NCBI RefSeq assembly: GCF_000730425.1
Contig: NZ_CP008896.1
Coordinates: forward strand, 248,001-312,000
DNA: 64,000 nt
DNA from: Pseudomonas fluorescens
GTDB taxonomy: Bacteria > Pseudomonadota > Gammaproteobacteria > Pseudomonadales > Pseudomonadaceae
Reading direction: 5' to 3'
Of this stretch, positions 8,458 to 16,290 are shown one piece after another; position 1 is the first letter of the stretch; each line of letters starts with the position of its first letter. Position numbers and translations under genes: made by a program. The notes under the pieces were generated by a model. It searched no databases, had not been told where the DNA came from, and worked only from the letters and a program-made list of their open reading frames with translations.

Positions 8458-9062
8458 TAGCAGACCTCCATGACGGTGAGCAGGTCTTCTGCGCACTCTT
8501 TGGCGTTAAGGGATGCCGACAGGCCCAGGCGCAGGTTGCCACGGGTGTCGAACACAAAGCTGGTGGCGGTGTGGGACAGGGTGTAGGTGTCGCCGGCGGG
8601 GATCTTTTCATAAAAGATCCCGAACTCCTTGGCGGCCACGGCGATTTCTTGCGGTGTGCCATAGAGCGCTTCGAAGCTGGGATCGAAGGCCTTGACGTAG
8701 GCGTCCAGCACTTGGGGCGTGTCGCGTTCCGGGTCCAGGGTGATAAAGATCACCTGCATGATTTCGCCGTCGCGGCCCATCATTTTCTTGGCCTGGGCCA
8801 TGCGCGCCAGGGTGGTGGGGCACACGGCAGGGCACTGGGTGAAACCGAAGAACACCACTGGCATCAGGCCGCGGAACGAACTCAAGGTCACGGTTTCGCC
8901 AGCCGTGTTCTTGAGCTTGAACGTGCGGCCCATGATCTTGTCGCTCAGGTCCTTGCCGTACTTGAAGTTCAGCTTGGGGCCGGTGTCGCAGCCGCTCAAC
9001 AGGCCCAGGCCCAGCAGGCCCATACCGGTGAGGACCTTGCGACGGGTGAATAACGTACTCAT
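8457..9062 (-). CDS. SCO1/SenC family copper-binding thiol protein (cytochrome oxidase assembly)
   Basis: 201 aa. The N-terminus has twin arginines (TRRKVLTGMGLLGLG) and a lipobox LLSGC (Cys25), so it is probably a lipoprotein facing the periplasm. The thioredoxin-like fold carries the copper motif CPAVC (Cys77, Cys81) and the distal His164 in LSHTATSF, both required for copper in Sco proteins. ITLDPERDTPQVLDAY is also typical. It should deliver copper to, or reduce cysteines of, the oxidase CuA centre, or act in thiol-redox defence. The PCuAC gene follows with one base of overlap. Divergent from the Anr-linked cluster starting at 9391. Confidence 0.94.
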   Translation of the reverse strand: MSTLFTRRKVLTGMGLLGLGLLSGCDTGPKLNFKYGKDLSDKIMGRTFKLKNTAGETVTLSSFRGLMPVVFFGFTQCPAVCPTTLARMAQAKKMMGRDGEIMQVIFITLDPERDTPQVLDAYVKAFDPSFEALYGTPQEIAVAAKEFGIFYEKIPAGDTYTLSHTATSFVFDTRGNLRLGLSASLNAKECAEDLLTVMEVC

Positions 9063-9314
9063 GAAAGGGGCGTCCCGTGAAGCGCCTGACGGCTGCGCAT
9101 AACAGGTCAGTCAGGCTTTGAAAAGCGGTGAACAGCAAGGGGGGGTAGTCTACCGACCTTGGCCACGCTTGATAATCTGCGACGTTCTGCCACAGGGGCG
9201 ATCGCCACCTTACCAGCCAGGACGGCGATTGAGTCTGTGGCACACTGTCGCAGACACGGCCAAAGGCCCGGCACACAAGGCCTGGGGCAAATGTTTCAAC
9301 GATTATCAGAGCCC

Positions 9315-9328
9315 TTGACGCGCATCAA
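9315..9328. promoter_or_regulatory. Anr/FNR-type box TTGACgcgcATCAA upstream of the membrane protein gene
   Basis: TTGAC-GCGC-ATCAA matches the Anr/FNR consensus TTGAT-N4-ATCAA with one change. Its centre is about 70 bases before the ATG at 9391, which would put a start site near 9363 if it acts at -41.5. The rest of the 328-base gap 9063-9390 shows nothing I can support; a 66-codon open frame in it has no SD or recognisable protein character. Confidence 0.75.
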
Positions 9329-9390
9329 GGCGCCGCCGGTCCGTGTTGGGGCACAGTCACGGTACAAGGACCGGCCACCGTGAGGCACTG

Positions 9391-9834
9391 ATGCTCTATC
9401 TCCTGTTCCTGCTGGCCCATCTGTTCGCGGCGCTGATGTTTATCGGCACGGTGTTCTTTGAAGTGTTGATCCTCGCCAGTGTGCACAGGCAACTGCCGGC
9501 CCGTGTCATGCTGCTGGTGGAACAAGGCATTGGCCGGCGTGCCAGGGCCTTGATGCCGTGGGTCCTGCTGGTGCTGTTTGGGGCCGGCATCGGCATGGTC
9601 TGGTTGCGCTATGTGCCGATGCTGGCAGCACCGTCGAGTTCGGCATTCGGTGCCTTGTTGACCCTCAAGCTGATCCTTGCCGCCAGTGTGCTGATGCATT
9701 TTTTGCTGACGGTGTGGTTGATGCGCCGTGGGCGGGTCAGCGCAGCCTATCTGCGCTTTGTCCATCTGAGCCTGTTCTGCCATATGGTCGCCATTGTGTT
9801 GCTGGCCAAGAGCATGTTCTACATCACTTGGTAA
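9391..9834 (+). CDS. Four-helix inner-membrane protein, CopD/HemJ-like
   Basis: 147 aa from the ATG at 9391 (GAGG at 9382). It has four hydrophobic segments: about 1-29, 53-74, 86-111 and 121-145. Charged or histidine residues sit inside the helices: His10, Lys93, His103, His125, His131 and Lys140. Small four-helix proteins with buried His and Lys are found among CopD-like proteins and HemJ, the protoporphyrinogen oxidase of many proteobacteria. An oxygen-responsive Anr box precedes it and two HemN-type genes follow, which favours a heme-related role, but similarity by eye is weak. Copper transport (CopD-like) is the alternative, given the neighbouring SCO1/PCuAC genes. Confidence 0.6.
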   Translation: MLYLLFLLAHLFAALMFIGTVFFEVLILASVHRQLPARVMLLVEQGIGRRARALMPWVLLVLFGAGIGMVWLRYVPMLAAPSSSAFGALLTLKLILAASVLMHFLLTVWLMRRGRVSAAYLRFVHLSLFCHMVAIVLLAKSMFYITW

Positions 9835-9844
9835 GCGCCGGCGC

Positions 9845-9858
9845 TTGATGCATATCAA
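9845..9858. promoter_or_regulatory. Perfect Anr/FNR box TTGATgcatATCAA upstream of the HemN-like gene
   Basis: An exact match to TTGAT-N4-ATCAA lies in the 82-base gap between the membrane protein gene and the HemN-like gene. Its centre is about 65 bases before the ATG at 9917, fitting class II activation (-41.5). It predicts low-oxygen induction of the two HemN-type genes, as known for hemN in Pseudomonas. Confidence 0.88.
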
Positions 9859-9916
9859 GGTGCGCTGTCCGGTCGCACCGCACAATGACCCACCGTAGCC
9901 AGACCCGGAGGCCGTC

Positions 9917-11239
9917 ATGCTCACCGTCATTCATCCCGTCCGCGAGTGGCGCCTGCGCCGTGATCAAAGCGTGCTGGACCAGGGCCAGGTCGACATCGGC
10001 AAATTTCATACGGGTATTGGCTCCCTTGATTTACTGCGTGCCCTGCGCAGCAGCCGCCAGCGGCAACGGCCCCTGGCGTTGAACCTGCAATGGCCGCCGG
10101 GCCTGGTGGCGGATGAGTACCTCGGCGCGCTGGAGCAGGAAATCCACCTGGTCGGTTGCCACCTGGGCGGCCGGCAGCCGGTGGACCAATTCCATCTGGG
10201 CGGCGCCACGCCGGCGATTGCCGACCTGCAACGGTTGATGACACACCTGCGCAGTCGCCTGCACTTTCTTGAGCACGATCAGGGCGACTACAGCCTCGAC
10301 CTCGACCCGCTGCACACCGACTGGGCGACCATGGGCCTGCTGCGCGACCTGGGGTTCAACCACATCAACATCGGCGTGCCGGATGCCCGTGCCGAGGCCA
10401 GCCCGTCGGTGGCCGGCTATCAGGACCCGGCGCCGATCCAGTCGCTGATCGACGCGGCGCGCACCTTCGGCTTTCGCTCGGTGAATGTCGACCTGGGCTA
10501 TGGCCACGCCTGGCAGACCTGTGACAGCTTTGACGCCAAGCTGGCCAGCCTGATCGCCCTGGAGCCGGATCGCCTGCACGTGTTCGACTATGCCCAGGCG
10601 CCACGGCGCTACCAGCAGCCACGGCGCGCGCTGTCGCCGAATGCCGACAAGTGTGGCATGCGCCGCATCGCCTTCCAGCGTCTGGAAACCGCCGGCTATC
10701 ACTACATTGGCCTGGGCCAGTTCGTGCGCCCCGACGACGACCTGGCACTGGCCCAGGAACGCGGGCACCTGAGCCGCAATTGCCAGGGCTTTACCCGTCA
10801 CGGCTACTGCGACCATATCGGCCTTGGCCTGGGTGCCATCAGCCAGCTCGACACCCTGTATGCGCAAAACAGCGACGAGCTGGCGCACTATCGCCAGCAA
10901 CTTTACCGCGACCTGTTGCCCACCGCCCGTGGCTGGCGCTGCGAGGCGGGCGATCAGATCCGCCAGCATGTCATGGAGCGCCTGGCCTGCGACCTGGAGT
11001 TGGATATCCAGGCCCTGGAGCGTCGCTACGGTGTGATCTTTGCCCGCTATTTCTCGGCGATCTGGCCGCTGCTGGAGCATTTGCACCGGGACGGCCTGAT
11101 CGATCTATCCGAGCGTTTCCTTTGTGTGTTGCCGGCAGGCCGGCACCGGGTCGAAGCCCTCTGCGCGCTGTTTGACCGGGCCGGCGCCGCTGTCCCCCCT
11201 TGCTCCAACGATGAGACCATCGACCATGAAAGCGTTTGA
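9917..11239 (+). CDS. HemN-like protein lacking the radical-SAM cysteine motif (probable pseudoenzyme)
   Basis: 440 aa, full length for the HemN family (about 460). It aligns by eye with the downstream HemN: QFHLGGATPAIADLQRL against QLHLGGGTPTYLDDGQL, DLGFNHINIGV against GLGFNRLSFGV, and GYHYIGLGQFVRPDDDLALA against GYVYIGMDHFALPDDELALA. Where HemN has CQSLCYYCGC, this protein has only LALNLQWPPGL, so the three 4Fe-4S ligands of the CxxxCxxC loop are absent. It cannot cleave SAM in the usual way. The frame is intact and codon use is like its neighbours, so it is not decaying. It sits behind a perfect Anr box and overlaps hemN by 14 bases. A role as a partner or regulator of HemN, or in heme handling, is an inference. 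Confidence 0.85.
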   Translation: MLTVIHPVREWRLRRDQSVLDQGQVDIGKFHTGIGSLDLLRALRSSRQRQRPLALNLQWPPGLVADEYLGALEQEIHLVGCHLGGRQPVDQFHLGGATPAIADLQRLMTHLRSRLHFLEHDQGDYSLDLDPLHTDWATMGLLRDLGFNHINIGVPDARAEASPSVAGYQDPAPIQSLIDAARTFGFRSVNVDLGYGHAWQTCDSFDAKLASLIALEPDRLHVFDYAQAPRRYQQPRRALSPNADKCGMRRIAFQRLETAGYHYIGLGQFVRPDDDLALAQERGHLSRNCQGFTRHGYCDHIGLGLGAISQLDTLYAQNSDELAHYRQQLYRDLLPTARGWRCEAGDQIRQHVMERLACDLELDIQALERRYGVIFARYFSAIWPLLEHLHRDGLIDLSERFLCVLPAGRHRVEALCALFDRAGAAVPPCSNDETIDHESV

Positions 11240-12611
11240 GTTCAACCAGGCCCTGGTGCAGAAATACGACCGCCCGGGGCCGCGCTATACCTCGTACCCG
11301 ACGGCGCCGCAGTTTCACGCAGCCTTTGCCCTGGATGACTATCAACAGGCCGTAGCGGCCAGCAACCACGCTTTGGTGCCCAAGGCGTTGTCGGTCTATA
11401 TCCACGTACCGTTCTGCCAGAGCCTTTGCTACTACTGCGGTTGCCACAAGATCATCACGCGCAAGGCCCACCGTGCGGTGGAATACCTGAGTTACCTCAA
11501 GCGCGAGATCCAGATGCAGGCCGCGCTGTTCGACCGCGCGCGGCCGTTGACCCAGTTGCACCTGGGGGGCGGCACGCCGACCTACCTGGACGATGGGCAA
11601 CTGGCCGAACTGATGGATTGCCTGGCCCAGGGCTTCAGCCTGGATACCAGTGACCGCCATGAGTTTTCCATCGAGGTGGACCCGCGCACCATCAGCGTCG
11701 AACGGATCCACAACCTGCGCGGGCTGGGTTTCAATCGCCTGAGCTTCGGTGTGCAGGATTTTGATGCGCACGTACAGGCGGCGGTCAATCGTGTGCAAAG
11801 CGAAGCGCAGATCGCGCAACTGGTCTCGGCGGCCCGTGAGGCGCGCTTCAAGTCGATCAGTGTGGACCTGATCTACGGCCTGCCGTTGCAGACCGTGGCC
11901 AGTTTCGACGTGACCCTGGGCAAATTGATTGCCTTGCGCCCGGACCGCGTGGCGGCCTACAGCTACGCGCACCTGCCGGCGCAGATCCGCGCCCAGCGCA
12001 TGATCCGCCCTGAAGACATGCCACCCCCCGAGCGTAAGCTGGAACTGCTGGAGTTGACCATTCGCCGGCTGACCGAGGCCGGCTACGTGTACATCGGCAT
12101 GGATCACTTTGCCTTGCCCGACGATGAACTGGCCCTGGCCCGGGCCAATGGCACCCTGCAGCGCAATTTCCAGGGCTACTCGACCCATGCCGATTGCGAC
12201 CTGATCGGGCTGGGCGTCTCGGCCATCGGCAAAGTGGGCGACAGCTACAGCCAGAGCGTCAAGGCGTTGTCCCAGTACTACGCGCGTATCGACGCCGGGC
12301 TGTTGCCGGTGCAGCGCGGCTACCGCCTGAACGCCGATGACGTGCTGCGCCGCGACGTGATCAACGGCCTGATGTGCCACGGGCGCATTGACTTTGTCGG
12401 GGTCGAGGCCGGGCATGGGATCCGCTTTACCGAATACTTCGCTCAGGCGCTGTCGTGCCTGGATGAACAAGTGGCGGATGGCTTGCTGCATATCCACGAC
12501 GATGCCGTGCAATTGCTGCCCCAGGGGCAGTTGATGGTGCGCAGCGTGGCGATGGCATTTGATGCGTACCTGGGCGGGCAGCAGAAGGGTCAGTTTTCCC
12601 GCACGGTCTGA
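11226..12611 (+). CDS. hemN: Oxygen-independent coproporphyrinogen III dehydrogenase
   Basis: 461 aa from the ATG at 11226; longer frames start inside the upstream gene. HemN is a cytoplasmic radical-SAM enzyme that converts coproporphyrinogen III to protoporphyrinogen IX without oxygen, using a 4Fe-4S cluster and two SAM. The signature VYIHVPFCQSLCYYCGC gives Cys64, Cys68 and Cys71, with Cys73 as the extra conserved cysteine. QLHLGGGTPTYL (SAM-binding GGGTP) and the N-terminal KYDRPGPRYTSYPTA lobe, typical of true HemN rather than HemW, are present. It overlaps the cysteine-less paralogue and should share its Anr-controlled message. Confidence 0.95.
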   Translation: MKAFEFNQALVQKYDRPGPRYTSYPTAPQFHAAFALDDYQQAVAASNHALVPKALSVYIHVPFCQSLCYYCGCHKIITRKAHRAVEYLSYLKREIQMQAALFDRARPLTQLHLGGGTPTYLDDGQLAELMDCLAQGFSLDTSDRHEFSIEVDPRTISVERIHNLRGLGFNRLSFGVQDFDAHVQAAVNRVQSEAQIAQLVSAAREARFKSISVDLIYGLPLQTVASFDVTLGKLIALRPDRVAAYSYAHLPAQIRAQRMIRPEDMPPPERKLELLELTIRRLTEAGYVYIGMDHFALPDDELALARANGTLQRNFQGYSTHADCDLIGLGVSAIGKVGDSYSQSVKALSQYYARIDAGLLPVQRGYRLNADDVLRRDVINGLMCHGRIDFVGVEAGHGIRFTEYFAQALSCLDEQVADGLLHIHDDAVQLLPQGQLMVRSVAMAFDAYLGGQQKGQFSRTV

Positions 12612-12621
12612 CGCGCGGGCC

Positions 12622-12713
12622 CCCTGTAGGAACCGGCTTGCCGGCCAGGGTCGCCAACGATGACGCTGGCGACCTGATGCACCGCCATCGCCGGCAAGCC
12701 GGCGCCTACAGGG
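12622..12713. repeat. REPIN
   Basis: CCCTGTAGGAACCGGCTTGCCGG at the left and CCGGCAAGCCGGCGCCTACAGGG at the right are the inverted arms. It occupies the whole gap between hemN and the convergent diiron-like hydrolase gene, whose TAG stop (12706-12708, minus strand) lies inside the right arm. Confidence 0.85.
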
Positions 12714-13542
12714 TAGCGGCGTTGGTGCGCTCTATCTCTTCGACCAGCTTGTCGATGCCGGCCAGCCGCGCGCGGTTGTCGTGATCCCACGGGTGAAACC
12801 CCGGCTTGAAGTAATGCAGCCACGGCCGGGCCATGCGCGGGAATACGCCCTTGGGCCCGTAGAGAAACTTCAACATCCGCCAGAACCCCTTCAGATGCCC
12901 GCCTGCGCGGCGGTCGGCGAACAGCAGGCGCAGGTGGAAATCAAACACCACCAGCCAGAAAAACACCGTGGTAAACAACATGGTCCCGGTGCGCAGCCAA
13001 TAGCGCTTGGGCCCAGGCTTGATCACGCTGTTCCACACATCGAAAGCCACGGCCTTGTGTTCTGTTTCTTCGAGGGCATGCCAGTACCACATTTGCTGGT
13101 AGCTCTTGAGCGAGTCACCAAAGCGCGAAGGGTCGCTGAGCAGGATCTCTGCGAGCATCGCCGTGTAATGTTCCAGGGCGATGGTTACCGCCAGGTTGAA
13201 GGAGGGCGGCAAGTGCTTCTTTTGCAGGTCGAGGATAAATTTCAACCGCCGGTCGAGCAGATGGGCCGGTAGCCCGGCGGCTTGCAGCAGGTCGTTATAG
13301 GCCACGTGCTCACGGCTGTGCATGGCTTCCTGGCCGATAAAACCCTGGATCTCCTTCTTTAAGGCCGGGTCGTCGATGCGCTGGCGATAGTGGCGCACGC
13401 TGTCCATGAAGAACAGTTCGCCTTGGGGAAACAGTAACGACAGGGCATTGAAAAAATGCGTGATGAAAGGGCCTTGCTCATGCCAGTCCTTGATGCGTTC
13501 GGCAGGCAGGGCAAAGCGCAGGTCGCGGCGGATGGGCAGCAT
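12706..13542 (-). CDS. Predicted metal-dependent hydrolase (PF10118-type, ferritin-like)
   Basis: 278 aa. The helical protein carries Glu/His pairs typical of a di-metal four-helix core: QEAMHSREH (Glu72, His75, His79), ALEHYTA (Glu124, His125) and LEETEHKAVAFDVW (Glu158, Glu159, Glu161, His162). This matches the uncharacterised 'metal-dependent hydrolase' family that often accompanies flavin monooxygenases and SDRs in lipid or hydrocarbon clusters. Its true reaction is unproven and an oxygenase-like diiron role is possible. The ATG shares a base with the SDR stop (TAATG), making it the third gene of a coupled operon. The final codon and stop come from the REPIN. Confidence 0.8.
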   Translation of the reverse strand: MLPIRRDLRFALPAERIKDWHEQGPFITHFFNALSLLFPQGELFFMDSVRHYRQRIDDPALKKEIQGFIGQEAMHSREHVAYNDLLQAAGLPAHLLDRRLKFILDLQKKHLPPSFNLAVTIALEHYTAMLAEILLSDPSRFGDSLKSYQQMWYWHALEETEHKAVAFDVWNSVIKPGPKRYWLRTGTMLFTTVFFWLVVFDFHLRLLFADRRAGGHLKGFWRMLKFLYGPKGVFPRMARPWLHYFKPGFHPWDHDNRARLAGIDKLVEEIERTNAATL

Positions 13543-14438
13543 TATGGCGACTCCTGTTCAGTGATGGGGTTGGACACCGGTGCCTTGTGCTTTTTCGGTG
13601 CCATGCGCCGGCTGGCAAACACCACCAGCGCTTGATAGGCCGCCGGCAGACAGCGTGCCAGCAGGTCCAGGGCATAGGCATCGCGGCCGATCAGTACACG
13701 GCGCTTGTTTTTGCGCACGCCTTGCAGGATCACTTTGGCCGCCTGGTCGGCGTCGGTGATAAACAGCTTTTCGAAGTCGGCACGGGCCTGTTGTTCGCTG
13801 TGGATCAGGAACCCGGTCATGTTCGAGTCAATGCGGCTGCTGCGACAGATATCGGTACGGATCCCGCCGGGATGTACGCAGGTGGCCGAGACGCCGCTGC
13901 GTTGCAGGTCCAGCTCCTGGCGCAGGGATTCGGTGAACCCGCGTACGGCGAACTTGGTGGCGTTGTAGCCGCTCATGCCGGGCTGGGCGAACAGGCCGAA
14001 CACGCTGGAGGTGTTGACCACATGCCCATCGCCACTGGCCTTGAGGTACGGCAGGAACGCCTTGGTGCCGTAGACCACGCCCCAGAAGTTGATGCCGACG
14101 ATCCACTCCAGGTCGGTGTAGTCCACACCTTCCACGGTACTCGATAAGGCCACGCCGGCATTGTTGAAAATCAGGTTGACCTGGCCATGCTCTGCCGCGC
14201 AACTGGCCGCCCAGGCTTCCACGGCCTGGCGGTCGGCAACATCCACCTCCCGGCATGTCACGCGGATCGGCGCCAGGGTCGTGCGCTGGATCAGCTCCAC
14301 GGTTTCCCGCAGGCCGGCCTGGTTCTTGTCCGCCAGGGCCAGGTGACAGCCCTCGCGCGCCAGGGCCAGGGCCAGGGCGCGGCCCATGCCTGACGCGGCG
14401 CCGGTGATGGCCGCCACGCGGCCATTGAATGACTTCAT
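13542..14438 (-). CDS. Short-chain dehydrogenase/reductase
   Basis: 298 aa from the ATG at 14438, which overlaps the monooxygenase stop (ATGA). The NAD(P)-binding motif is TGAASGMG (12-19), NNAG is at 92-95, and the catalytic Ser145, Tyr158 and Lys162 are all present (NTSSVFGLFAQPGMSGYNATK). A basic C-terminal tail after about residue 250 (RKNKRRVLIGRDAYALD) is common in SDRs that act on lipid-like substrates near membranes. In this operon it may oxidise a secondary alcohol to the ketone used by the Baeyer-Villiger enzyme; that is inference. Confidence 0.9.
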   Translation of the reverse strand: MKSFNGRVAAITGAASGMGRALALALAREGCHLALADKNQAGLRETVELIQRTTLAPIRVTCREVDVADRQAVEAWAASCAAEHGQVNLIFNNAGVALSSTVEGVDYTDLEWIVGINFWGVVYGTKAFLPYLKASGDGHVVNTSSVFGLFAQPGMSGYNATKFAVRGFTESLRQELDLQRSGVSATCVHPGGIRTDICRSSRIDSNMTGFLIHSEQQARADFEKLFITDADQAAKVILQGVRKNKRRVLIGRDAYALDLLARCLPAAYQALVVFASRRMAPKKHKAPVSNPITEQESP

Positions 14439-15991
14439 GACAGGCTTCCTTCTGCGGTGGCGTGAGGTTGGGTGAGGGGGCGTGGTGTGGCGCCGGCAAG
14501 CAGGGGCGTGACGTGATAATCGCCCAGGGCGAACTGGCGGGTGACCTGCTTGAAGCGCCAGGTCGAACCGGGCCACAACGTGGTGTTTTTGCCGGTGCGC
14601 GGGTCGAGGTACCAACTGCGGCAGCCACCGGTGTTCCAGATAGTGCGCTGGAGTTTTTGTTGAATCTGCAGGTTGTAGGCGCTTTCTACCGCCGACTTGA
14701 CGTCCACCGTGGCAATTTGCTTGCGGCGCATCTGTTGCAAGGCATCGAGGATGTAGGTGACTTGCGCCTCGATCATCAGAATCATCGAGTTATGGCCCAG
14801 GCCGGTGTTGGGCCCCACGATCAGGAACAGGTTCGGATAGCCCGGCACGGTGGTGCCTTTGTACGCATGGGCGCCATCGCGCCAAGTGTCCATCAGGTCT
14901 ATACCGTCGCGCCCGATGATGCAGTCGCGGGGCAGGGGATCGGTGGCCTGGAACCCGGTGCCGAAGATCAGGCAGTCGGCCGGATGCTTGATGCCATCGG
15001 CCGTGATGACGCCGTCGCTCTCGATCCGCAGCACGTTGTCGGTGACGACCTCGACATTGCTGCGCGACAGCGCCGGGTAATAGTCGTTGGAGATCAGCAC
15101 GCGCTTGCAGCCGATGGTGTAGTCCGGGCGCAGGACCTTGCGCAGGGAAGGGCGCGCCACCTGTTTGTGCAGATGGCGCAGGGCGATTTTCTGCACCATT
15201 TTCATCAGCCGCGGGTGCAGTGCAAACCCCACGACCCGGCCTTCCAGGGCCCAGTAGAAGGCGCTGCGTACCAGGCGCTGGGTGAAGGGCAGGTGCTTGA
15301 AGGCCCAGCGTTCAACGGGTGAAATGGGCCGGTCGGGCTTGGGCATGATCCATGGCGGGGTGCGCTGGAACAGGTCCAGGTGTGCCACCTGCGGGGCGAT
15401 CTGCGGCACGAACTGGATGGCACTGGCCCCCGTGCCAATCACGGCCACGCGCTTGCCCTTCAATGAGTAGTCATGGTCCCACTGCTGGGAGTGGAAGCGC
15501 TTGCCCTTGAAGCTGTCCAACCCCGCAATATCCGGCAGCGCCGGGCGGGACAGGCCTCCCATCCCCGACACCAGCACCCGTGCGCTGACCTGCCGGCCAT
15601 TGCTGAACTGCAACTGCCAGCGTTGCAGTTGCTCATCGAAGACCGCCCGTTCCAGGCCCATGCCAAAGCGCAGGTACGGCGCCAGCTCGAAGCGTTGTGC
15701 ACATTGCTCCAGGTAGGCGCGGATCTCCGCCTGGGGGGCAAACTGCCGGGTCCAGTCCGGGTTGGGGGCAAAGGAAAACGAATAGACGTGGGATTGCACG
15801 TCGCAGGCGCAGCCAGGGTAGTGGTTGTCGCGCCAGGTGCCGCCCAGGGCGTCGGCCTGTTCGGCAATGAAGAAGTCGTCGAGCCCGGCTTGCTTGAGTT
15901 TGATCGCCATGCACAGGCCGGCAAAGCCTGAGCCGATGATCGCGATATCGACACAATCTGCCGGGCCGCTCGGCGGGGTAGAGGCATTCAT
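14435..15991 (-). CDS. Baeyer-Villiger-type flavin monooxygenase
   Basis: 518 aa. Two Rossmann motifs, GSGFAG (20-25) for FAD and GTGASA (186-191) for NADPH, flank the Baeyer-Villiger fingerprint FKGKRFHSQQW (161-171; Phe, Gly, His and Trp in place). GGTWRDNHYPGCACDVQSH is also characteristic of type I enzymes that insert oxygen next to a ketone to give an ester. It differs from AlmA, which has YPGIRSDSD at that point. It is first gene of an operon with an SDR and a predicted metal hydrolase, and is divergent from an alpha/beta hydrolase that could split the ester. The substrate is unknown; long aliphatic or cyclic ketones would suit the region. Confidence 0.92.
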   Translation of the reverse strand: MNASTPPSGPADCVDIAIIGSGFAGLCMAIKLKQAGLDDFFIAEQADALGGTWRDNHYPGCACDVQSHVYSFSFAPNPDWTRQFAPQAEIRAYLEQCAQRFELAPYLRFGMGLERAVFDEQLQRWQLQFSNGRQVSARVLVSGMGGLSRPALPDIAGLDSFKGKRFHSQQWDHDYSLKGKRVAVIGTGASAIQFVPQIAPQVAHLDLFQRTPPWIMPKPDRPISPVERWAFKHLPFTQRLVRSAFYWALEGRVVGFALHPRLMKMVQKIALRHLHKQVARPSLRKVLRPDYTIGCKRVLISNDYYPALSRSNVEVVTDNVLRIESDGVITADGIKHPADCLIFGTGFQATDPLPRDCIIGRDGIDLMDTWRDGAHAYKGTTVPGYPNLFLIVGPNTGLGHNSMILMIEAQVTYILDALQQMRRKQIATVDVKSAVESAYNLQIQQKLQRTIWNTGGCRSWYLDPRTGKNTTLWPGSTWRFKQVTRQFALGDYHVTPLLAGATPRPLTQPHATAEGSLS

Positions 15992-16290
15992 AGGGTGTCC
16001 CTCGTGGGCTGTGGGCGCCTTACGGGTTTTGGCATCGGATGGGCTCCTTTTTTGTTTTTCGCTTTTAGATAGAACACCATTGCAAAGGAAAATTGTATTT
16101 ATTATTTTAAAAAAGATTTTAAATAATCTACCTGAAAATATCGCCTACGCTAGAACCTTGTCCTTTATGTGCGATTTGTCCGACGGATGAACCGTTACGC
16201 ACGCAGTTGAAGTCCAGGGTGTGGACGATGGCTGAGGTCTTGACCAATACCGGTCGGATCGCCAGCCGCAGGGAAGCAGAGGACCGAGCT
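15992..16290. promoter_or_regulatory. AT-rich divergent promoter region with inverted repeat AGATT-N6-AATCT (16114-16129)
   Basis: Between the divergent monooxygenase and alpha/beta hydrolase genes, 16045-16145 is strongly AT-rich in otherwise GC-rich DNA. It contains AGATTTTAAATAATCT, a near-palindrome with 5-bp perfect arms. Such tracts suit promoters and silencing by MvaT/H-NS-like proteins. No regulator gene lies nearby. Confidence 0.4.

Noticed and set aside
9236..9250. A TGGCAC...GC sequence resembling a sigma-54 promoter
   Set aside because: The GG to GC spacing is 9, not the required 10, and no enhancer-binding site or regulator is near.
9118..9318. A 66-codon plus-strand open frame in the gap between SCO1 and the membrane protein
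   Set aside because: No SD, no hydrophobic or conserved pattern, and it ends inside the Anr box region.
14435..15991. AlmA long-chain alkane hydroxylase
   Set aside because: The protein has the YPGCACDVQSH and FxGxxxHxxxW features of Baeyer-Villiger enzymes, not the YPGIRSDSD segment I associate with AlmA.
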